Positions 1 through 7,786 of a stretch of 64,000 nucleotides of DNA are shown in pieces. The notes beneath the pieces are model-generated. The model had not been told where the DNA came from and made no database searches. It saw only the letters and a list, made by a program, of their open reading frames with translations. Source of the stretch: Marivita geojedonensis (GTDB lineage: Bacteria > Pseudomonadota > Alphaproteobacteria > Rhodobacterales > Rhodobacteraceae). The first letter of the stretch is position 1, and each line of letters opens with the position of its first letter. Position numbers and translations under genes: made by a program. The stretch covers positions 124,001 through 188,000 of the forward strand of contig NZ_JFKC01000003.1 of the NCBI RefSeq assembly GCF_002115805.1. Direction: 5' to 3'.

Positions 1-1
1 A

Positions 2-1255
2 GTAGTTGTGACGGGCTTGGGATTGGTGACACCGTTGGCAGACGGGGTCGAGGCGAGTTGGTCGCGCCTCCTGGACGGGCAGTCCGGCGCAGGAACGATT
101 TCGAAATTCGACGCGAGCCATCTGGCGACGACCTATGCCTGCGAAGTGCCCTATGGTGATGGCTCGGATGGGACGTTCAATCCCGATGCCTATCTGGAGA
201 AGAAAGAACAGCGTAAAGTCGACGAGTTCATCCTGTTCGGTATGGCGGCTGCGCAGCAGGCGGTGACGGATGCGGGCTGGATGCCTGAGGACGAGGAAAG
301 CCGGTTGCGCACCGGTGTGATGATTGGGTCGGGGATCGGTGGTCTTAATTCCATCGCCGAAACCGCGCTCTTGATCCGTGACAAGGGCCCGCGCCGGGTG
401 TCGCCGTTCTTTATCCCGGGCGCGCTGATCAACCTGATTTCGGGCAATGTGTCGATCAAATACGGCTTCAAGGGGCCGAACCACGCGGTTGTGACGGCGT
501 GTTCGACGGGTGCCCATGCGATTGGTGATGCGGCGCGGCTGATCATGTTCGGAGATGCGGATGTGATGGTGGCCGGTGGCGCCGAGGCGGCGATTTCCGA
601 AATCGGGATCGCGGGCTTCAACGCGTGCAAGGCGCTGTCCACCAAGCGTGGCGATGATCCGAAGGCGGCGAGCCGTCCTTACGATGCGGACCGTGACGGG
701 TTTGTCATGGGAGAGGGTGCGGGCGTCGTGGTGCTTGAAGAATACGAACACGCCAAGGCGCGTGGCGCCAAGATTTACGCCGAGGTTTGTGGTTATGGCC
801 TGTCGGGGGATGCCTATCACATCACTGCGCCGTCCGAGGATGGTGAAGGTGGTGAGCGCTCGATGCGCGCGGCGTTGAAGCACGCAGGGATCGAGCCCGC
901 GGATATCGACTACATCAACGCGCATGGCACCTCGACCATGGCGGATGTGATCGAATTGGGCGCGGTCGAGCGGATGATGGGGGATGCGGCGGGCAAGGTG
1001 ACGATGTCATCGACCAAATCCGCGACAGGACACCTTCTGGGCGCGGCCGGGGCAATCGAGGCGATCTTCTCGATCCTTGCGATCCGGGATCAGGTTGCGC
1101 CGCCGACGCTGAACCTCGACACGCCTGCTGTCGAGACGGCTGTCGATCTGGCTCCGAAGGTCAAGCGGGAGCGCGAGATCACCTATGCACTGTCGAACTC
1201 GTTCGGCTTTGGCGGCACCAATGCCAGCGTCGTTTTCGGGCGGGTGGATCGCTAA
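2..1255 (+). CDS. fabF: Beta-ketoacyl-ACP synthase II, 5' partial
   Basis: Condensing enzyme of type II fatty acid elongation: it joins malonyl-ACP to acyl-ACP in the cytosol. The frame is open to the left window edge and reads VVVTGLGLVTPL, the family N-terminus, so only the first few codons are missing. The active-site Cys lies in VTACSTG, the two catalytic His in NAHGTST and KSATGHLLGAAGA, and the Gly-rich C-terminus NSFGFGGTNAS is intact. mltG starts three bases after the stop, which is the usual alphaproteobacterial fabF-mltG order. Identity is secure from motifs and near full length. Confidence 0.96.
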   Translation, partial: VVVTGLGLVTPLADGVEASWSRLLDGQSGAGTISKFDASHLATTYACEVPYGDGSDGTFNPDAYLEKKEQRKVDEFILFGMAAAQQAVTDAGWMPEDEESRLRTGVMIGSGIGGLNSIAETALLIRDKGPRRVSPFFIPGALINLISGNVSIKYGFKGPNHAVVTACSTGAHAIGDAARLIMFGDADVMVAGGAEAAISEIGIAGFNACKALSTKRGDDPKAASRPYDADRDGFVMGEGAGVVVLEEYEHAKARGAKIYAEVCGYGLSGDAYHITAPSEDGEGGERSMRAALKHAGIEPADIDYINAHGTSTMADVIELGAVERMMGDAAGKVTMSSTKSATGHLLGAAGAIEAIFSILAIRDQVAPPTLNLDTPAVETAVDLAPKVKREREITYALSNSFGFGGTNASVVFGRVDR

Positions 1256-1258
1256 ATC

Positions 1259-2419
1259 ATGTGGCGTCACATTGCGTCTAACGCACTGACTTTTCTCGTC
1301 GTTCTGTTCTTTCTGTTCGGCGGCGTCCTGATCTGGGCGCAGAACAGTTACGTCTCGGAAGGGCCGTTGGAGCAGGCAATCTGCGTGCAGGTCGAACGCG
1401 GGAGCAATTTTCGTCGGGTGTCCGAGTCCCTTGCAGAGGATGGCGCTGTGTCCAGCGCGGCGCTGTTCAGGATCGGTGCGGATTATGCGGGAAAGACCTC
1501 GCAGTTGAAGGCGGGGTCGTACCTTGTGCCCGAAGGCGCGTCGATGGCGCAGATCGTCGATATCGTGACGCGGGGCGGGGCGAGCACCTGCGGTACTGAA
1601 GTGGTCTATCGCGTGGGCATCACGCGCGCCACGGTGCAGGTTCGGGAGCTTGACCCGGCGACCGGACGCTTTGTTGAAATTGCAGAGTTCGATCCGGCTG
1701 AGGATGCGGTTCCGGAAGAGTATACCGAGGTGAAGGCCGAAGCCGATACGCGGTATCGGGTGGCTCTGGCGGAAGGTGTGACCAGCTGGCAGATCGTGCA
1801 GGAGCTGAACCAGATCGACGTTCTGGAGGGCGAGATCGAAGAGATCCCGGCAGAGGGGTCTCTGGCCCCTGACAGTTATGAAATCAGCCCCGGCGACACG
1901 CGGGCTGAGCTGCTGGAGCGGATGGTGTCGGCGCAGGACCGGATTCTGGCGGAAGCCTGGGCAAACCGGCAGGACGGTCTGCCGTATGACAGCCCCGAGG
2001 AGGCGCTGATCATGGCGTCGATCATCGAGAAGGAGACCGGCACACCGGACGAGCGGTTCCTTGTGTCGAGCGTCTTCGTCAACCGTCTGGAGCAGGGTAT
2101 GCGGCTTCAGACTGACCCGACCGTGATTTACGGAATCACCCGTGGTCAGGGCGTGCTGGGGCGTGGGATCCGGCAGAGCGAATTGCGGGCGGAAACGCCG
2201 TGGAACACCTATGTGATCGACGGGCTGCCACCGACCCCGATTGCCAATCCAGGACGGGCCAGCATCGAGGCGGCTCTGAATCCGGATGACACCGGTTACA
2301 TCTTCTTCGTTGCCAAGACGCTTGATCCGGCAGATGGACACAATTTCGCGGAAACTCTGGCGGAGCATAACGAGAATGTTGCGGCATACCGGGCGCTTGA
2401 GGCGCAACGGGAGAATTGA
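1259..2419 (+). CDS. mltG: Endolytic murein transglycosylase MltG (YceG-like)
   Basis: Membrane-anchored lytic transglycosylase that cuts nascent peptidoglycan glycan strands. 386 aa with an N-terminal membrane segment (about residues 8-26). The YceG domain follows, with the catalytic Glu in MASIIEKETG and the conserved TDPTVIYG and TPWNTYVIDGLPPTPI-type stretches near the C-terminus. The start ATG is three bases downstream of the fabF stop, so the two are co-transcribed. Typical length for the family. Confidence 0.95.
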   Translation: MWRHIASNALTFLVVLFFLFGGVLIWAQNSYVSEGPLEQAICVQVERGSNFRRVSESLAEDGAVSSAALFRIGADYAGKTSQLKAGSYLVPEGASMAQIVDIVTRGGASTCGTEVVYRVGITRATVQVRELDPATGRFVEIAEFDPAEDAVPEEYTEVKAEADTRYRVALAEGVTSWQIVQELNQIDVLEGEIEEIPAEGSLAPDSYEISPGDTRAELLERMVSAQDRILAEAWANRQDGLPYDSPEEALIMASIIEKETGTPDERFLVSSVFVNRLEQGMRLQTDPTVIYGITRGQGVLGRGIRQSELRAETPWNTYVIDGLPPTPIANPGRASIEAALNPDDTGYIFFVAKTLDPADGHNFAETLAEHNENVAAYRALEAQREN

Positions 2420-2450
2420 CCCGTCGCGTGATTGATCCGGTGGGCGCGTC

Positions 2451-3194
2451 ATGGGCCTGATCGAACTGCTGTTGATCGGCGCGGTGGTGTTCGTCGTTGC
2501 CGGGTCGGTCAAGGGGCTGGTGGGCATCGGACTGCCCACAGCCGCGATCAGCATGTTGACCATGGTCATCGATCCCAGAACGGCGATTGCGATGGGGCTT
2601 GGGCCGATCATCGCTTCGAACGCATGGCAGATCTGGACGATGGGAGATCTGCGCGGGGCGATCTCGCGGTATTGGGTCTTTGCGATTTTGCTTGGCGTGA
2701 GCGTGTTCCTGACCGTTCTGCTGTCTGCCGAGGTGTCGGACCGGGTGATTTTTCTGGCCCTCGGTCTGTCCATCGTGTCTTTCGCGGTGTTGAATCTGCG
2801 CTTTGCCATGCCGCGTATTCCCGACCGGTTTGACAGGCTGGCGCAGGTGGCCTTTGGCAGTTTTGCGGGCATTCTGGGCGGGCTGTCGGGCGTCTGGATT
2901 GCCCCCATCATCATGTATATGAGCGCACGGCAGGTGCCCAAGGACGAGTTTGTGCGGGCGACGGGTCTTTTGCTGTTCGTGGGCGGCGTACCTTTTTCGG
3001 TGGCCTATGTGCAGCAGGGGCTGGTGACACAGGAACTGGGCCTTGTGTCGCTGCTGTTGATCCTGCCGACCCTGCTGGGGTTCTCACTGGGGGCCAAGTT
3101 GCGGAAGCGGTTTTCGAATGAGGGTTTCCGCAAGCTGGTGCTGTACGTCTTCCTGATCCTTGGCCTGAACCTGCTGCGGCGGGGGATTTTCTGA
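2451..3194 (+). CDS. TSUP family (TauE/SafE) membrane permease
   Basis: Predicted inner-membrane transporter of the sulfite exporter TauE/SafE family; 247 aa with about eight hydrophobic segments. The N-terminal Gly-rich stretch GSVKGLVGIGLP and its echo GILGGLSGVWIAPI in the second half match the two-repeat TSUP architecture. The start follows mltG by 31 bases, so it could be in the same transcript. The substrate cannot be told from sequence; anion export (sulfite, sulfonate or a carboxylate) is the family theme. Confidence 0.85.
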   Translation: MGLIELLLIGAVVFVVAGSVKGLVGIGLPTAAISMLTMVIDPRTAIAMGLGPIIASNAWQIWTMGDLRGAISRYWVFAILLGVSVFLTVLLSAEVSDRVIFLALGLSIVSFAVLNLRFAMPRIPDRFDRLAQVAFGSFAGILGGLSGVWIAPIIMYMSARQVPKDEFVRATGLLLFVGGVPFSVAYVQQGLVTQELGLVSLLLILPTLLGFSLGAKLRKRFSNEGFRKLVLYVFLILGLNLLRRGIF

Positions 3195-3439
3195 ACCGCG
3201 CGTGGTGTGGTTAAGGAAACCTGAATCACTTCAATTTGTGGCGGGCTCATGGGTCTTGTGGCCTCGGGGGCGAAGTCTTTCCAGGGTGTAAACCCGCCGC
3301 GCGCCGCGTTAGGCGCTTCTTTCCTGATGTGCAGTCTAGTGCCCGGTGCCTGCTAGGCATCAACAGGTTACGGGGCGACCCGGGACCTGCCGGTGCGTCG
3401 ATGGACGGAGATCCATTCAGCACAGGAGGCAGGGATCGC

Positions 3440-3787
3440 ATGGTTCTGATCACTGCAGAAGAAACGGGCCGCGCGCTTGAGACCGAGCGCGAGGCCATTG
3501 CGCAGGAATTGCGGGCCATCCGCGAGATGGTGGCGGCTCTGCGCAGGAAAGTGGAGGCCGGAGAAACAGGCACGGCCAGCGAGGCAGCCAAGGCGCTTGC
3601 CGATCTTCGTGTCTGGCTGAAACACGCCAAGGAAACGGAGGTTCAGATTGAAAGACATCGCCGAGAACATGCCGCCATTGACGGAGCTTACGGGCTTGAC
3701 CTCGATGCGGCGCGGGTTGCGGTCGGGTGCCGACTTGATCGCCTCCGCCAGTGTTGCCGAGAAGGACGCGTTTCTGAGCAGTCTTGA
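3440..3787 (+). CDS. GTA g1-like protein (small terminase candidate)
   Basis: 115 aa, highly charged and predicted largely alpha-helical, with long Glu/Arg/Ala-rich stretches and a KHAKETE segment. It sits directly before and overlaps the terminase frame, as ORFg1 does in Rhodobacter-type GTAs, where it is proposed to be the small terminase subunit. The ATG at 3440 is preceded by AGGAGG at 3424-3429, a near-ideal ribosome site. The frame stays open upstream, but that part has no RBS and unlike composition. Overlap with the next gene is 140 bp. Confidence 0.75.
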   Translation: MVLITAEETGRALETEREAIAQELRAIREMVAALRRKVEAGETGTASEAAKALADLRVWLKHAKETEVQIERHRREHAAIDGAYGLDLDAARVAVGCRLDRLRQCCREGRVSEQS

Positions 3788-6161
3788 AGAGGTGGACGGG
3801 GCGCTGTTGGCGCTGCGCTATCTGTTCGAGTTCTGGGCGCATCCGCACCAGTTGCCCCCCGAGGGGGACTGGCGGTCATGGGTGATCCTTGGTGGGCGCG
3901 GCGCGGGGAAAACCCGCGCCGGTGCCGAATGGGTGCGACAGGTGGTCGAGGGGTCGCGGCCGAAGGATGCCGGGCGCGCGCGGCGTCTGGCGCTGGTGGG
4001 CGAGACATTGGATCAGGTGCGCGAGGTGATGATCTTTGGCGACAGCGGGATCATGGCCTGTTCGCCGCCTGATCGGCGGCCCGAATGGCTTGCGACGCGG
4101 CGGATGCTGCGCTGGCCCAACGGGGCTGAGGCGGTGGCCTGTTCGGCGCATGATCCGGAGAGTTTGCGCGGGCCGCAGTTTGACGGCGCCTGGGTGGATG
4201 AGATCGGGTGTGCGGCGGTGAATAAGGCGACGAATGAGCCGAACAAGTTTCTGGATCCGAAGAGTTCGGAGAGCACGTTGCCGGCCTATGCGAACGGGTT
4301 GCGCGATGAGTTGATCCAGCATCAGTATCTGCGGGCAATGCTGAGCTATTGGGGCGATCCGGCGAACAACCCCGTATCCGGCGTTACCGGTGAGCCGATG
4401 ATCGACATGGGGCGGGTGTTTGTCTGGGCGTGGGACGCGCGGCCCTATCCGTGGTTTCCGAATACGGACGAGATGTGGTCGGACGGACCGAATTATCGAC
4501 GTGGCCACTGGATCAATGGGCGGGTGTCGGGGCGGACTCTGGCCTCGGTTGTTTCTGAGATTTGCGAGCGCTCGGGGCTGCATGACTATGATGTGAGTGC
4601 GCTTTACGGCTTTGTGCGCGGCTACCTTGCGCCGAACGTGTCTGACGCGCGGCGTGCGTTGCAGCCGTTGATGATGGCCTATGGGTTCGATGCCATTGAA
4701 CGCGACGGGGTTCTTGTTTTCCGCAATCGCAATGGAGCGCAGGCCGTGTCCTTGGCCGACGACCAGCTTGCGGCGCATGTCGATCTGGGTGCCGACGTGG
4801 TGCAGAGCCGCAGCTCGGAGGCCGAGATGTCGGGAAGAGTGCGGCTGAACTTCGTCGAAGCGGATGGGGACTATCGCAATATCGCGGAGGAATCGGCGCT
4901 GCCGGACGAAAGCACGCATGCGGTGGCCGAAAGCGAGGTGCCGCTGCTCCTGACGCGGCCAGAGGGGCGGCAGGCGGTGGAACGCTGGCTGAGCGAGGCG
5001 CGGGTGTCGCGGGATGCGGTGCGCTTTGCGCTGCCATTGTCACAGCAGGCGCTGGGCGCGGGGGATGTGGTGCGGTTGCCGGCCGAGGCCGGAGACATGA
5101 CCGTGCGCATCGACCGGGTGGAACAGACGACGCATCAACTGATTGATGCGGTGCGGATCGAGCCTGAGGTTTACCATCCGGCAGATTTCCCGGACGATCC
5201 TACGCCGTCGCAGCGGTATGTTGCCTCCGGGCCGGTGCTGCCGCTCTTCCTCGATCTGCCGCTGATCACCGGCGATGAGGTGCCCCATGCGCCGCATCTG
5301 GCGGTGACGGCCGACCCGTGGCCGGGGGATGTGGCGGTCTACGATGCGGCCGAGGATGCGGGCTATTCTCTGAACGGGCTGGTTGCTGTGGCATCGACCG
5401 TCGGGGTGACGGTCGATCCGGTTGCGCGTGGGCCTTCGGGGCTGCTGGATCATGCGACGCAGATTGATGTCACGCTGACATCGGGCAGCCTGTCGTCGGT
5501 CAGCGAGGCGGGGTTGCTGGGGGGTGCAAACCTTGCGGCGCTTGGAACCGGAGAGCCAGGGGCCTGGGAGGTGATCCAGTTCCAGACGGCGCAGTTGATT
5601 GCACCCGACGTTTGGAGGTTGTCCAATCTCCTGCGGGGACAGTATGGCACCGATGCGCTGGTGTCGGACGTGCTGGGTGCGGGGGCGTATTTCGTACTGC
5701 TTGATGGCTCACCACGACAGATTGCCCTCGCAGCTGCGCAAAGAGGACAGGACAGACACTACAGGATCGGACCAGCGGACAAACCGGTTGATCATGCGGT
5801 GTACCGGCACGAGGTTCATGCCTTTGAAGGCGTGGGGTTGCGCCCTTACAGCCCTGTCCATCTGTCGGCGTCGATGGGCGGTGCTGATCTGTCCATATCC
5901 TGGATTCGCAGAGGGCGGATCGATGCGGACGGTTGGGACTTGCCTGATATTCCGCTGGGGGAAGATCGGGAAGCCTATGTGCTGCGGGTTCTTGCCGGAG
6001 GCGTCCCGGTCAGGACAGTGGAGCTGTCGGCTGCGGAATGGATATACACGGCAGCGATGCAGTCCGAGGATGCTGTCGCAGGGCAGATTGAGGTCGAAGT
6101 GGCGCAGCTGTCCGACCGCTTTGGACCCGGACCTGCTGCGCGCATTGCCGTAAGCCTGTGA
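3648..6161 (+). CDS. Chimera: GTA large-terminase N-terminus fused to GTA host-specificity (g15) C-terminus
   Basis: 837 aa. Residues 1-185 are the N-terminal ATPase part of a GTA large terminase: Walker A GGRGAGKT (82-89) and the segment ending SLRGPQFDGAWVDE, where WVDE is the Walker B position. From residue about 186 the sequence is GTA g15: CAAVNKATNEPNKFLDPKSS, then NPVSGVTGEPMIDM and VFVWAWDARPYP, the end of its TIM-barrel-like region, followed by phage-tail-3-like and C-terminal domains. The terminase nuclease domain and about half of g15 are missing. The frame is uninterrupted. The start is TTG 3648 inside g1, or ATG 3669; no strong RBS decides. Relic or assembly error are both possible. 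Confidence 0.85.
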   Translation: MKDIAENMPPLTELTGLTSMRRGLRSGADLIASASVAEKDAFLSSLEEVDGALLALRYLFEFWAHPHQLPPEGDWRSWVILGGRGAGKTRAGAEWVRQVVEGSRPKDAGRARRLALVGETLDQVREVMIFGDSGIMACSPPDRRPEWLATRRMLRWPNGAEAVACSAHDPESLRGPQFDGAWVDEIGCAAVNKATNEPNKFLDPKSSESTLPAYANGLRDELIQHQYLRAMLSYWGDPANNPVSGVTGEPMIDMGRVFVWAWDARPYPWFPNTDEMWSDGPNYRRGHWINGRVSGRTLASVVSEICERSGLHDYDVSALYGFVRGYLAPNVSDARRALQPLMMAYGFDAIERDGVLVFRNRNGAQAVSLADDQLAAHVDLGADVVQSRSSEAEMSGRVRLNFVEADGDYRNIAEESALPDESTHAVAESEVPLLLTRPEGRQAVERWLSEARVSRDAVRFALPLSQQALGAGDVVRLPAEAGDMTVRIDRVEQTTHQLIDAVRIEPEVYHPADFPDDPTPSQRYVASGPVLPLFLDLPLITGDEVPHAPHLAVTADPWPGDVAVYDAAEDAGYSLNGLVAVASTVGVTVDPVARGPSGLLDHATQIDVTLTSGSLSSVSEAGLLGGANLAALGTGEPGAWEVIQFQTAQLIAPDVWRLSNLLRGQYGTDALVSDVLGAGAYFVLLDGSPRQIALAAAQRGQDRHYRIGPADKPVDHAVYRHEVHAFEGVGLRPYSPVHLSASMGGADLSISWIRRGRIDADGWDLPDIPLGEDREAYVLRVLAGGVPVRTVELSAAEWIYTAAMQSEDAVAGQIEVEVAQLSDRFGPGPAARIAVSL
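4188..4206 (+). other. Deletion junction between GTA g2 and g15
   Basis: Codons for A-W-V-D-E-I at 4188-4205. In intact clusters the terminase Walker B region (AWxDE followed by L-A) and a g15 segment (WxDE followed by G-C-A-A) both carry these residues. The switch from terminase-like to g15-like sequence falls exactly here, as expected for recombination at a short shared sequence. Confidence 0.7.
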
Positions 6162-6526
6162 CGCCGGTGATCTATAACGACGTGCTGGCCGCGGTTTCGG
6201 TTGTTGCTGCGGTCTCGGCCGAGCAGCGCGCCGCCGTTGTCGCACGCTTGCTGCGAGAAGCTGATCTTGCCGAAAGTCATCGTCTCATCCACGGGGCTGC
6301 CCATCCTGTGTTTGGGGACGGCAGTCTGATGGCTGCGGCTCTGCGCTACCAACGGCGCGGATCGGCGTCGTTTCAGGATCGCGAAGGCCTGGCGGCGTGG
6401 CGCTGCGTGATCGATGCTCTGTGCGCCCGGTTGGATCAGCCCGACGCGCAGCTAATACAGCGGCGGGCTGTGGGGTCCAGTTCCAGCCGTTTTGGGGCGA
6501 TGTTGTCTCCGCAGTCCTCGCAATAA
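6158..6526 (+). CDS. GTA-adjacent small protein (DUF7742-like)
   Basis: 122 aa in the 368 bp after the chimera, starting GTG in a GTGA overlap with its stop. The pattern AEQRAAVVARLLREADLAE, then HPVFGDGSLMAAALRY, matches the small protein of unknown function that follows g15 in Rhodobacterales GTA clusters. The last 30 or so residues (after QPDAQLIQ) overlap the 3' end of the convergent DksA-like gene and look unlike coding sequence, so the natural stop may have been lost. No function is assigned. Confidence 0.6.
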   Translation: MTPVIYNDVLAAVSVVAAVSAEQRAAVVARLLREADLAESHRLIHGAAHPVFGDGSLMAAALRYQRRGSASFQDREGLAAWRCVIDALCARLDQPDAQLIQRRAVGSSSSRFGAMLSPQSSQ

Positions 6527-6792
6527 CCGAAATCGCCATCATCGATCCGGGTGAGCGCCGCGTGCAGGGCTTTGCGAAGACCGTCCCGCCGCGCCTGAGT
6601 GGCTTTCGCCATCGACTGGCTGAGCAGCGCATCCTGCCGGGAGAGGCGGCCTACGGCCTGTTGATCCAGCGTGACAACCGATTGCCCGTCGCGGCCAAGG
6701 CCGTCTTCGGCATCGAGATCGGTCAGACGGTCTTTGATCAAGGCCCGAAACCTGCTGCGGTCTGCATCATTCAAAATGTTGATCCCTGCCAT
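6436..6792 (-). CDS. DksA/TraR family C4-type zinc finger protein
   Basis: 118 aa from ATG at 6792 (MAGINILNDADRSRF). An N-terminal helical coiled-coil half is followed by a four-Cys zinc finger, CEDCGD then CISCASG, the DksA/TraR signature. It is shorter than true DksA (about 150 aa) and belongs to the small TraR-like group, which may bind RNA polymerase through the secondary channel. It is divergent from cysE, with only 65 bases between the two start codons. A longer frame reaches 6885 but runs into the cysE coding start. Confidence 0.85.
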   Translation of the reverse strand: MAGINILNDADRSRFRALIKDRLTDLDAEDGLGRDGQSVVTLDQQAVGRLSRQDALLSQSMAKATQARRDGLRKALHAALTRIDDGDFGYCEDCGDNIAPKRLELDPTARRCISCASG

Positions 6793-6857
6793 CACGGCTT
6801 TGCGTTTTCGATATTCGATCCTATCTGCTATACCCGGCACGTCAAAGGAGAGATGGC

Positions 6858-7667
6858 ATGGCTGAAACACGCGCAAAACTCGCATCGGTCGATCCGGTCT
6901 GGGCCCGCATCGTCAAGGAAGCGGACGAAGCGGTGGCCAAGGAACCGCTGCTTGGGGGCATGATCCATTACTCGGTGCTGCACCACCCCAGCCTCGAGCG
7001 GGCACTGAGCTACCGGATTTCGCTGAAACTGGCCAATGGCGAGATGACCGAGCAGATTCTGCGCGAAATCTGTGATGAAGCCTTTGCGTCCGATCCCAGT
7101 CTCGCCATGGCAGCGCGCGCGGATATCGTAGCGGTTTATGAGCGCGACCCGGCCTGCCATCGGTTCCTGCAACCGTTGCTGTTTTTCAAAGGATTCCAGG
7201 CGATCCAGTGCTACCGTGTGGGCAATTGGCTCTGGCGGCAGGGACGGACGGATCTGGCCTATTTCGTGCAGATGCGCTGCTCGGAGGCGTTTGGTGTCGA
7301 TATCCACCCGGCCGCGAAGATCGGGCAGGGGATCATGATCGACCATGCCCATTCCATCGTGATCGGCGAAACGGCTGTCGTGGGCGACAACGTGTCGATG
7401 CTGCATTCCGTGACGCTGGGCGGGACCGGCAAGGAAGAGGAAGACCGGCATCCGAAGATCGGTGACGGTGTGCTCATTGGGGCTGGGGCGAAGGTGCTTG
7501 GCAATATCAAGGTTGGCAATTGCTCGCGCGTCGCGGCCGGGTCCGTGGTGCTGGAGGAAGTGCCGCCCTGCAAGACCGTGGCGGGTGTGCCGGCGCGGAT
7601 CGTGGGCGAGGCCGGGTGTTCGCAGCCTGCAATCAGCATGGATCAGATTCTGCGCTCTGGCGCGTGA
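6858..7667 (+). CDS. cysE: Serine O-acetyltransferase
   Basis: Makes O-acetylserine from serine and acetyl-CoA, the first step of cysteine biosynthesis. 269 aa: the N-terminal helical SATase domain (DPVWARIVKEADEA), then left-handed beta-helix hexapeptide repeats from about residue 150 (DIHPAAKIGQGIMIDH, HSIVIGETAVVGD). The catalytic His lies in IDHAHS and MLHSVTLGGTGK. A ribosome site (AGGAGAGA) lies 6-13 bases before the ATG. Monocistronic by context, followed by a cluster of hairpins. Confidence 0.96.
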   Translation: MAETRAKLASVDPVWARIVKEADEAVAKEPLLGGMIHYSVLHHPSLERALSYRISLKLANGEMTEQILREICDEAFASDPSLAMAARADIVAVYERDPACHRFLQPLLFFKGFQAIQCYRVGNWLWRQGRTDLAYFVQMRCSEAFGVDIHPAAKIGQGIMIDHAHSIVIGETAVVGDNVSMLHSVTLGGTGKEEEDRHPKIGDGVLIGAGAKVLGNIKVGNCSRVAAGSVVLEEVPPCKTVAGVPARIVGEAGCSQPAISMDQILRSGA

Positions 7668-7677
7668 TACGAGCGAA

Positions 7678-7760
7678 GGCGATGCGGTGACGCATCGCCT
7701 GTTTCCGGTGACGGAAACAGGGGGCGCTGCCCCCGCCACCCTTCGGGTGACTCCCCCGAG
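7678..7760 (+). terminator. Cluster of four hairpins after cysE
   Basis: Four stem-loops in 80 bases. GGCGATGCG-GTGA-CGCATCGCC is at 7678-7699, TGTTTCCG-GTGA-CGGAAACA at 7700-7719, GGGGGC-GCT-GCCCCC at 7721-7735 and CACCC-TTCG-GGTG at 7738-7750. The first two share a GTGA (GNRA) tetraloop and the last has a UUCG tetraloop. There is no long T run. It lies between the convergent cysE and pdhC, so termination or mRNA 3'-end protection is likely. Confidence 0.6.
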
Positions 7761-7780
7761 ATATTTTCAGCCCAAAGAAG
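7753..7780 (+). repeat. Dispersed intergenic repeat, copy 1
   Basis: CCCCGAGATATTTT followed by CAGCCCAAAGAAG. The same motif recurs at 21183-21208 and, inverted, at 21355-21382. It directly follows a G/C hairpin, as in the other copies. Confidence 0.6.
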
Positions 7781-7786
7781 CCAGGG

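Larger units (their letters stand above)
3440..6526 (+). mobile_element. Collapsed Rhodobacter-type gene transfer agent locus
   Basis: Three overlapping genes correspond to the two ends of a GTA structural cluster: g1 (small-terminase-like), the start of g2 (large terminase), the end of g15 (host-specificity/tail protein) and the small gene after it. Portal, prohead protease, capsid, head-tail and tail-tape genes that normally lie between are absent. The g2 and g15 remnants form one continuous frame, so the locus looks like the product of one internal deletion. It cannot make particles by itself. Confidence 0.85.

Noticed and set aside
1007-2941. Minus-strand open frame of 644 codons
   Set aside because: Antisense to fabF, mltG and the permease, all of which are clear genes.
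3236-3439. In-frame N-terminal extension of the g1-like gene
   Set aside because: No ribosome site, composition unlike coding, while ATG 3440 has a near-perfect SD.
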